The translations under genes and the position numbers were made by a program. From Candidatus Ichthyocystis sparus (GTDB lineage Bacteria > Pseudomonadota > Gammaproteobacteria > Burkholderiales > 2013Ark19i), in the NCBI RefSeq assembly GCF_900078745.1, contig NZ_FKII01000045.1, positions 62,001-126,000 of the forward strand: a stretch of 64,000 nucleotides of DNA. The letters are read 5' to 3'. Below the pieces are notes generated by a model that saw only the letters and a list, made by a program, of their open reading frames with translations, did no database searches and was not told the DNA's origin. Shown piece after piece: positions 57,927-64,000 of this stretch (the first letter of the stretch is position 1; every line of letters begins with the position of its first letter).

Positions 57927-59327
57927 ATGGATTTTGATAAACGATTGCACCCACTAACCATGATAAGTCCTCTTGACGGACGATATGCTAACCATGTTGA
58001 GCAACTATCACAAACGGTAAGTGAGTACGCACTGAACAAAGCACGAGTTCATGTGGAAATAGAGTGGCTTATTTCTCTGGCTGATAATCCAGAAATTAGT
58101 GACGTAACAAATCTCAGTGTTGATGAAATATTGTTCCTTAGAAGTATAAGTAATAATTTTTCTATATCAGACGCAGAAAAAATAAAGTCCATTGAGAATG
58201 TTATTAATCATGATGTTAAGTCAGTAGAGTACTGGATAAGAGAAAAAATTTCTGCTCTAGATTCGCTTTCAAGTAAAAAAGAACTAATCCACTTTTCTTG
58301 TACTAGTGAAGACATAAATAACCTGGCAGACGCCATAATGATCAGGGACACTCGAACCATATTGTTAGAAAAAATTCACGTTATAGTGGACCACCTTTTT
58401 AAGATGGTTGTAGAATATTCATCAACTCCAATGATGTCTAGAACCCATGGGCAACCAGCCAGCCCTACTACACTAGGTAAGGAAGTTGCTGTATTCTTAC
58501 ATAGAGTAGGTACTATTAAGAAAAAAATAGAAGAATTATCGATTACAGGAAAGTTTAACGGTGCTGTAGGAAACTATCACGCACATACTATTGCTTATCC
58601 CAACGTCGATTGGATAGCTCATTCAAAAAAATTCGTTCAGTCATTGGGATTTTCTTTTTGTCTATACTCGACACAAGTAGAGTCGCACGACACGATGGCA
58701 ACTTTTTTTTTATTATTTTCTCAACTTAATAGTGTACTAATTGATTTATGTCGTGACTTCTGGGGATATATAAGTCTAGGCTACCTAAAACAGCAAATAA
58801 ATCATCAAGAGGTTGGTTCTTCTACCATGCCTCACAAGGTTAATCCAATCAATTTCGAAAATGCTGAAAGTAATCTTAGCTTAGCTAATTCTCTTCTTAT
58901 CCACCTTTCAGAACAGCTAACTGTGTCGCGTTGGCAACGTGATCTTAAAGATTCAACACTTAAAAGAAATATTGGTGTAGCTTTTGGTCATTGTCTTCTT
59001 GGATATTCCATGCTGATAAAGGGACTAACAAATGTTAATGCCGACACAAAAAAAATGTTAGAAGACCTAAATCAGAACTGGGAGTTACTAGCAGAGGCAG
59101 TTCAAAGTGTCATGCGTAGATACAAAATTAACAATGCGTATGAGGAGATGAAAAAACTAACTAGAGGACAGAAAATCACGTCTGATAAATTACACAAGTT
59201 CATAAAATCCCTCCCTTTACCACCTGAAGATATGGAAAGGTTGATACGATTAACTCCAGAATCTTATATTGGGTACGCAAAAATAATAGCACAACAAGTA
59301 ATTAATGATTACGCAGAAAACAATTAA
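57927..59327 (+). CDS. purB: Adenylosuccinate lyase
   Basis: Cleaves SAICAR and adenylosuccinate, two steps of purine synthesis, complementing purE/purK. The fumarase/aspartase signature SSTMPHKVNP is near residue 295; MSRTHGQPASPTTLGKE carries the catalytic His and SPLDGRYANHVEQL the N-terminal signature. The 466 residues fit the long proteobacterial type. It follows the TIR-like/beta-helix gene by 38 nt; co-transcription is possible but not shown. Confidence 0.96.
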   Translation: MDFDKRLHPLTMISPLDGRYANHVEQLSQTVSEYALNKARVHVEIEWLISLADNPEISDVTNLSVDEILFLRSISNNFSISDAEKIKSIENVINHDVKSVEYWIREKISALDSLSSKKELIHFSCTSEDINNLADAIMIRDTRTILLEKIHVIVDHLFKMVVEYSSTPMMSRTHGQPASPTTLGKEVAVFLHRVGTIKKKIEELSITGKFNGAVGNYHAHTIAYPNVDWIAHSKKFVQSLGFSFCLYSTQVESHDTMATFFLLFSQLNSVLIDLCRDFWGYISLGYLKQQINHQEVGSSTMPHKVNPINFENAESNLSLANSLLIHLSEQLTVSRWQRDLKDSTLKRNIGVAFGHCLLGYSMLIKGLTNVNADTKKMLEDLNQNWELLAEAVQSVMRRYKINNAYEEMKKLTRGQKITSDKLHKFIKSLPLPPEDMERLIRLTPESYIGYAKIIAQQVINDYAENN

Positions 59328-59663
59328 GGATTATAAAAATTAACTCAAAATACCTATACATAAAACATCAAATAAAATTAATATATACAATGTGAGTATC
59401 GCAGTCGTATAAATCTTACTTTATATAAATCTTATTTTCTTTATATAAATCTTACTGATCATCTATTATTAAAAAAGTATTAACTTCGTAAGTGGTGCAT
59501 ACTACTATATCCGGCAAGGCATATTAATGCATATGATGTTGTAATATTATTTGTCAATGCCCCATGCTAATTAGCAACGTATGCAATAAACATACTTTAC
59601 TTAATTTTTTTTAATACATAAATTATCATGGTGTGGAATTTTGTCTGATACAAGGTAAAAAAG
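59328..59663. other. 336-bp AT-rich gap with a triple short repeat
   Basis: TATAAATCTTA occurs at 59408-59418, 59424-59434 and 59444-59454, spacing 16 and 20 bp, with flanking similarity. I see no gene. Such repeats upstream of the next, unassigned gene could be binding sites for a regulator or just slippage. Confidence 0.5.
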
Positions 59664-60002
59664 ATGGAAATGGTTCAGTATAATAGGGGTTCGCTTGACA
59701 GCCTTGGAAATTACATGGACATAGGATCAAGTATTGACGGTGAACAAAATATAGAAGTAGCAGATGTAGAAAATAACAATGAGCCAAGTAGTAGAGGGGT
59801 TATGTCGGACTTATTGGGATTTTGCTCAACTACGATGACAACGACAATGCACGCTGCTAGAGGAAGTGTAAATTATTTATCTAACTTAGCTATAAACGAC
59901 GGAATCAGGGTTATTGCAATTTCATTTTTAATTACAATTGCAATTGCTCTCGTTGCAGCTATTATAGCTGCAATTTTCCTTAAAATTGCTGGCCATGTGT
60001 AA
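59664..60002 (+). CDS. Small unassigned protein with one C-terminal membrane segment
   Basis: 112 residues: a hydrophilic, acidic, Asn/Ser-rich N-terminal part (1-80) and a single strongly hydrophobic helix at 82-107 (IRVIAISFLITIAIALVAAI), ending KIAGHV. AAGGT lies upstream of the ATG. No signal peptide is present at the N-terminus. The C-terminal anchor layout is that of a tail-anchored protein, or of a membrane-targeted effector. Surrounded by gaps of 336 and 467 bp. No family recognised. Confidence 0.6.
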   Translation: MEMVQYNRGSLDSLGNYMDIGSSIDGEQNIEVADVENNNEPSSRGVMSDLLGFCSTTMTTTMHAARGSVNYLSNLAINDGIRVIAISFLITIAIALVAAIIAAIFLKIAGHV

Positions 60003-60469
60003 CGATATATAGGCAATCGCGTAGTGTATAAAATTTCAGATACATAGCATATGATGGATAAAAAATGGATAGTAGGGGGTATAGATAGTTAGAATGGTAG
60101 ATTCGCTCATGGACGTGCTTATCTGTTAGTAAGCATGCTGGACGACAATAAATACAGCCTGATATTTATGCAAAGATCCTGTGGTACGTAAAATTTTTTA
60201 AGTATGTCAAGAATGGATAGTAAACACTTGGTACTTAGTTTACTTAAACAATAAAATTAGAGCCATTGCAGTTGCCTTTTACCATGCTAGAATCTGTATT
60301 ATGCAGCAAGTATTGTATATATCAATGGTGCCACATATATATTGATATTGTTCCAATGTTTAGCCATTTTTAGCAATACAACTTCTTGATACACAAGCAT
60401 TATCATTATAACGGTGCTATAATTGCGGCGTAGCTTTTTTACCGTATACAAGTTTAGATAGCGCATTAA
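60003..60469. other. 467-bp region upstream of ispH without a gene
   Basis: No gene-like frame was found. It contains the ispH promoter at 60415-60423 and many short AT-rich imperfect repeats around 60320-60360. No cloverleaf or other RNA fold was identified by eye. Confidence 0.5.
60415..60423 (+). promoter_or_regulatory. Extended -10 promoter of ispH
   Basis: TGC-TATAAT at 60415-60423 carries the TGn extension and a perfect -10 hexamer, about 46 nt before the ispH ATG. No -35 box was seen at 17 bp, which extended -10 promoters can do without. Confidence 0.5.
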
Positions 60470-61414
60470 ATGAAAATTATTCTAGCTTCACCTAGGGGAT
60501 TTTGTGCTGGCGTAGAAAGAGCCATTGGTATAGTTAATGATGCTATTGGCTTTTTTGGTCCTCCTGTTTATGTACGTCACGAAGTCGTACACAACAGACG
60601 TGTGGTTAGTGAATTACAAGAAAAAGGTGTAATTTTTGTTGATGATCTCTTGGAGGTGCCAGATAACAGTATTTTGATCTTTTCAGCTCACGGAGTATCT
60701 CAAGCCATTAGGAAACAGGCTAAGAGCAAAAATTGCAGGCTATTCGATGCCACCTGTCCTCTAGTTACAAAGGTTCATGTAGAGGTTAGAAAACAATCTG
60801 CAGCTGGATATCACATAATTATGATTGGCCATGCTGGACATCCAGAGGTAGAAGGAACAATGGGCCAAATAGAAAAAGATCGGATATCATTAGTACAAAC
60901 AACATACGATATTGCAAATTTGGATATTGACTCGGATAAGATATTTTATGTAACACAAACGACTCTATCGGTTGATGAAACCAAACAGATAATAAGAGCA
61001 TTGCAGCGGAAGTACCCTCACATAATTGGGCCCAAAAAAGACGATATATGCTACGCCACCCAGAATCGCCAAGATTCCGTAAAAAAGCTGGTAAAAATAG
61101 TCGAATGCGTAATAGTAATAGGCTCTCCAAATAGTTCTAATTCCAGACAACTAAAGCATGTAGCACAAAGCCAAGGCTGTCTTACTTACATGATAGACTC
61201 ACATGAGGAACTTGACACTGCGTGGCTTAGAGATTTCAAAACAGTTGGTATTACGGCTGGGGCATCAGTTCCAGAGAATCTGATAACGGAAGTAGTTCAA
61301 AAAATAAGCGAAGCATTTCCGGATACGTACACTGAACAAATGGAATCGCAGCCAGAAACAATATCTTTTCCTATACCAAAAATACAAAAAACAGGCAGCC
61401 ACATTACTCAGTAG
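60470..61414 (+). CDS. ispH: 4-hydroxy-3-methylbut-2-enyl diphosphate reductase
   Basis: The last step of the MEP pathway, making IPP and DMAPP with a [4Fe-4S] enzyme. The N-terminal GFCAGVERAI with the first cluster Cys, AHGVSQAIRKQA, the Cys in DATCPLVTKVHVEV, IGHAGHPEVEGTMGQ and the later Cys in DDICYATQNRQ are family features. The 314 residues are normal. It feeds the prenyl synthase IspA. In most proteobacteria it follows fkpB; here it has moved to an isolated position. Confidence 0.97.
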   Translation: MKIILASPRGFCAGVERAIGIVNDAIGFFGPPVYVRHEVVHNRRVVSELQEKGVIFVDDLLEVPDNSILIFSAHGVSQAIRKQAKSKNCRLFDATCPLVTKVHVEVRKQSAAGYHIIMIGHAGHPEVEGTMGQIEKDRISLVQTTYDIANLDIDSDKIFYVTQTTLSVDETKQIIRALQRKYPHIIGPKKDDICYATQNRQDSVKKLVKIVECVIVIGSPNSSNSRQLKHVAQSQGCLTYMIDSHEELDTAWLRDFKTVGITAGASVPENLITEVVQKISEAFPDTYTEQMESQPETISFPIPKIQKTGSHITQ

Positions 61415-61432
61415 CCGCCACAAAATACCTTC

Positions 61433-62185
61433 CTAATTGCCCAATAATTCCTCTATGGTATCGACCGTAGGGGCCCCAGATATCCTCTGTCCCGTCATGA
61501 AAAATGTGGTAGGTGTTCCAGTAACGCTATATTTACGTCCCATTTCTACATTTTTCCTGAGAGGAGTATTGCAAGATCCACTGTTATTGGGTTCCTTAGA
61601 ATCAACTATCCAATCATGCCAAGCCTTAGCACGATCTGGAGCACACCAAATCTTTGCGGCTACAACCATAGACTGCTCCTTAACAACTGGATACAAAACC
61701 ACGTAAACCGTAGCATTGGTCAAAGTTGAGATTTCTTCTGTAAACACACGACAATACTTACAATATGGATCCTCAAAAACCACTATATGGCGAGAACCGT
61801 TACCACTAACATAGGGGATGGCATTTTTTTCAAATGGAAAGTTCTTAATAGCATTTGCCATTATCGACGTCTTTACCTTATCTGTAAGGTTGACCCGCGA
61901 TTTTTCATCGATAAGAGTACCTTGAAAAATAAGGTGAAGCTTAACATTTACGTAAATTATCTGATCGCCAGAAGCCACTACAACCCAACCAGGCATGGAA
62001 GAGGGCAACACAGCATCTACAGAAACTGAAGGAAAAACACTAACAGCTATGTCTATGGCCTTATTTTTTATATCCTCAGTTACTTTGGATGCAATATTCG
62101 AATTACTATGAACTGCAGAAGCAAAAACATTAGTATACAATAACAAGCAGGCCCAAAACAGCCTCTGCCTAGCTCTTAACATCAT
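61433..62185 (-). CDS. dsbC: Thiol:disulfide interchange protein DsbC
   Basis: A periplasmic disulfide isomerase. A signal peptide (about residues 1-23) and a dimerisation domain precede the thioredoxin-like domain with the active site DPYCKYCRVF (CKYC instead of the common CGYC) and the cis-Pro in TGTPTTFF. The 250 residues fit. AAAGGA precedes the ATG pair. It follows the UbiH-type gene after 23 nt, a gene pair known in betaproteobacteria. Converges with ispH across 18 bp. Confidence 0.93.
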   Translation of the reverse strand: MMLRARQRLFWACLLLYTNVFASAVHSNSNIASKVTEDIKNKAIDIAVSVFPSVSVDAVLPSSMPGWVVVASGDQIIYVNVKLHLIFQGTLIDEKSRVNLTDKVKTSIMANAIKNFPFEKNAIPYVSGNGSRHIVVFEDPYCKYCRVFTEEISTLTNATVYVVLYPVVKEQSMVVAAKIWCAPDRAKAWHDWIVDSKEPNNSGSCNTPLRKNVEMGRKYSVTGTPTTFFMTGQRISGAPTVDTIEELLGN

Positions 62186-62208
62186 TAAATATTCCTTTCT
62201 ATATTAAT

Positions 62209-63351
62209 TTATTGAGCACATCGTACGAACCAATTTTTCGCAAACACAAACTGATCTGTCAATAATAATCCACGTAACAGTATTTCCAGAGAAATAGAAT
62301 TTGAAGACGCGTACCAAAGAGAACGGGTTACAAAAGACCACTTTCGTGCTTCAATTTCAGATTTTCGTCCGTAGGCACGAAGTATGCTTGCATCAAAAAC
62401 AGGCCTAAAAGAAGGACGATTCCCCAAAACACCGGATAAATGTAACACACCCCTAAAACCTATGTTAAGTCCTTGCCCTGCCAAAGGATGAACAGAATAT
62501 GCGGCATTACCCAACAAAACACACCTCTGACCTACCACAGGCGTTATATATTCTTCTATATCGTAACAATATATATCCCCAGCTACAGTCAAAGCAGATG
62601 AATCTATACCTAAAAACCCGCATAAAGCCTCGCCCCAAGAAGGATTGTCATCATTCCAAAGATAATGTTTTGCAGGCAATGACCAAACACAGCAAGCTGA
62701 GTAACTAGTACCAGCATATGGCAAAAACGCAATTACACCAAACTTATCTCCAAACCATTGCCTAGCTGTGATTGGATCCTGATCTTTCCAATTGATAGGA
62801 AACACGGCTGTCTTAGCTGGAAGAATTTGATTTTTGTGTATACAAGGAATATTAAAATAGTTACGTAACCATGAATGAGAACCATCAGCTGCCAAAACCA
62901 ACTCCGCATCTATAGATGAGCCGTGTTTATCGATTAACTGAACGCTATCATGAGATAGCAAGCAACGCGATACTGAAAACTCAGTTCGACAGATAATATT
63001 CTCTTCTTTTATTTTAGCAACCAGCGCCTTCCAAAGATCTAAGGCTGACACGGTCCATGCAATTGGACGTACTTGGCAAGACTCACCAAGTGACAACGCT
63101 GGAAAATGTTTGACTGTACCTATCTGCATACTCTCTACAGGGCAAGCTTTAACACTTATGCCGTGTTCTAACAAGGCAGTATAGACATAATCTGTCAGAG
63201 CAAAGATATTATTTGGCACATAGCTTTCAATTATTTCCCAAGTTTTGCTGTCAACTAGGGTTACAGATAAGCCATGACGGGATAATGCTATACTAGCCCA
63301 CAGGCCAACAAAGCCTGCTCCAACAACTACAACATCAATTTTTTTAGACAT
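62209..63351 (-). CDS. UbiH/UbiF-family FAD monooxygenase (ubiquinone biosynthesis)
   Basis: A flavin hydroxylase of the UbiH/UbiF/VisC family; such enzymes hydroxylate the ubiquinone ring. The FAD motif VVVGAGFVGLWASI near the N-terminus, DGSHSWLRNYF, and GNAAYSVHPLAGQGLNIGF, the GD-like motif, are all present. The frame opens at 63423, but the ATG at 63349-63351 (MSKKIDVVVVGAG) gives 380 residues and leaves the leader free for the divergent small gene. Which ring position it hydroxylates cannot be told. Followed by dsbC on the same strand. Confidence 0.88.
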   Translation of the reverse strand: MSKKIDVVVVGAGFVGLWASIALSRHGLSVTLVDSKTWEIIESYVPNNIFALTDYVYTALLEHGISVKACPVESMQIGTVKHFPALSLGESCQVRPIAWTVSALDLWKALVAKIKEENIICRTEFSVSRCLLSHDSVQLIDKHGSSIDAELVLAADGSHSWLRNYFNIPCIHKNQILPAKTAVFPINWKDQDPITARQWFGDKFGVIAFLPYAGTSYSACCVWSLPAKHYLWNDDNPSWGEALCGFLGIDSSALTVAGDIYCYDIEEYITPVVGQRCVLLGNAAYSVHPLAGQGLNIGFRGVLHLSGVLGNRPSFRPVFDASILRAYGRKSEIEARKWSFVTRSLWYASSNSISLEILLRGLLLTDQFVFAKNWFVRCAQ

Positions 63352-63449
63352 ATAACCATCACATACCTTGAAAAAATTACCGCTCGATATATAGTAAGCG
63401 GATTTGGACCAAGTTGTATCCATTTTTCTAACTAGGGAGGGTATTATAC

Positions 63450-63554
63450 ATGTGGCTTTTATACCTGGAGGGTGTCGGCGCGTGCTTATTTATTGCAACA
63501 CTTGTGTGGTACACCCTACGTAAAGATCCAGAGGACAAAAAGGACCAAAGGTAA
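63450..63554 (+). CDS. 34-residue membrane peptide
   Basis: This frame is too short for most predictions. MWLLYLEGVGACLFIATLVW (20 residues) forms one membrane helix, followed by the charged tail TLRKDPEDKKDQR. The ribosome-binding site is strong (AGGGAGG eight bases upstream of the ATG) and it lies between the divergent ubiH gene and the mutT gene, 15 nt before the latter's ATG. Coding is therefore probable but the function is unknown; a subunit-like or regulatory peptide is possible. Confidence 0.55.
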   Translation: MWLLYLEGVGACLFIATLVWYTLRKDPEDKKDQR

Positions 63555-63569
63555 GATATTTGGCCATAG

Positions 63570-64000
63570 ATGGATAATTTAACTGGCAAAGTAGGTACAA
63601 GCGGTAGAACTTCAGCAGAAACAGTTCATGTTTCCGCTGGGGTTGTAGAAAGAGGCGACGGACATTATTTAATGTCCTGTCGCCCACCTCTGCAGTCTAG
63701 TCCTGGATTCTGGGAGTTTCCTGGGGGTAAGCAAGAACCGGGCGAAAGCTGCCGAGATGCCCTTGTAAGGGAATTACACGAAGAGGTGGGAATCCATGTA
63801 GAAACTGCCTATCTACTGGTTACTAAGCACATACGACACACATGCGGCGACATCATGCTTCATTTTTGGCGTGTGACCAGATGGAAGAATGAGCCCTGCA
63901 GCCTGGAAAATCAGCGACTTTTTTGGCAGGATCGCCTAAAGCCATTGCAGGTTAGTCCTTTGCTAAGAACAAATCTCTCGGTATTAAAAATCTTATCTCG
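63570..64000 (+). CDS. mutT: Nudix hydrolase MutT (8-oxo-dGTP diphosphatase), 3' end cut by the window
   Basis: Hydrolyses 8-oxo-dGTP to prevent mutagenesis. Translation from the ATG at 63570 stays open to the window end (143 codons plus). The Nudix box GGKQEPGESCRDALVRELHEEVGI matches G-x5-E-x7-REUxEExGU exactly, and VSAGVVERGDGHYLMSCRPP and FWEFPGG are typical of MutT. The last 20 residues or so are beyond the window. Fits the peroxide-defence theme. The thiamine-phosphate-synthase fusion of some betaproteobacterial MutT proteins cannot be judged. Confidence 0.85.
   Translation, partial: MDNLTGKVGTSGRTSAETVHVSAGVVERGDGHYLMSCRPPLQSSPGFWEFPGGKQEPGESCRDALVRELHEEVGIHVETAYLLVTKHIRHTCGDIMLHFWRVTRWKNEPCSLENQRLFWQDRLKPLQVSPLLRTNLSVLKILS

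Overview
The window reads as a chromosomal segment of an AT-rich betaproteobacterium. The pointers are a lipoyl domain fused to dihydrolipoamide dehydrogenase, the wrbA/DUF2069 pair, a DUF1841 protein, a ubiH-type monooxygenase next to dsbC, an intracellular PHB depolymerase, and rpsP-rimM-trmD-rplS. Between ordinary housekeeping genes lie proteins I cannot assign that look host-directed: a 770-residue protein with an expanding heptad array, a TIR-like/beta-helix fusion, a small protein with a C-terminal membrane anchor, and cysteine-rich or exported proteins. Together with long AT-rich gaps this suggests a host-associated intracellular lineage such as Ca. Ichthyocystis. That name is inference; no rRNA is present to test it.

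Layout, left to right. 1-9.5 kb: a cut exported protein, ahpC, then asd and the rpsP-rimM-trmD-rplS operon (minus), oxyR (minus) divergent from wrbA-DUF2069 (plus), uvrB (minus) and a Cys-rich exported protein. 9.6-21.3 kb: a class I aminotransferase, pyrD, pdxH (minus), aceE-aceF, an outer-membrane beta-barrel with a clear terminator, glnS and an OPT transporter. 21.3-27.4 kb: queE-queD (minus), tRNA-Thr(CGU), xseB-ispA, folE2, bcp, a catalytically degenerate HAD phosphatase and a DUF1841 gene. 27.4-32.8 kb, all minus: lpdA, folD, purE, purK, tsaC/sua5. 32.9-40.5 kb: rnfABCDGE-nth-yaaA and an M14 carboxypeptidase, preceded by a striking dyad over the promoter. 40.6-43.9 kb: a HAD phosphatase and the heptad-repeat protein. 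43.9-52.8 kb, minus: ileS-lspA-fkpB, ribF, clpB, phaZ. 53-64 kb: a dihaem cytochrome c and a thioredoxin-like protein, an acidic small protein, a GltB-like FMN protein divergent from the TIR-like/beta-helix protein, purB, the small anchored protein, ispH, ubiH-dsbC (minus), a 34-residue membrane peptide and a cut mutT.

Functionally the segment combines energy metabolism (pyruvate dehydrogenase, the Rnf electron-transfer complex, ubiquinone synthesis, cytochrome c), peroxide and redox defence (OxyR, AhpC, Bcp, WrbA, YaaA, DsbC), nucleotide and cofactor synthesis (purE/K/B, pyrD, folD, folE2, pdxH, ribF, queD/E, ispA/ispH) and translation. Several convergent gene pairs overlap at their 3' ends, leaving no room for terminators. 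Genes in the cores of operons are tightly packed, whereas the unassigned genes sit beside gaps of 300-650 bp. Many starts were moved inward from the longest open frame, using ribosome-binding sites, operon overlaps and family N-termini.
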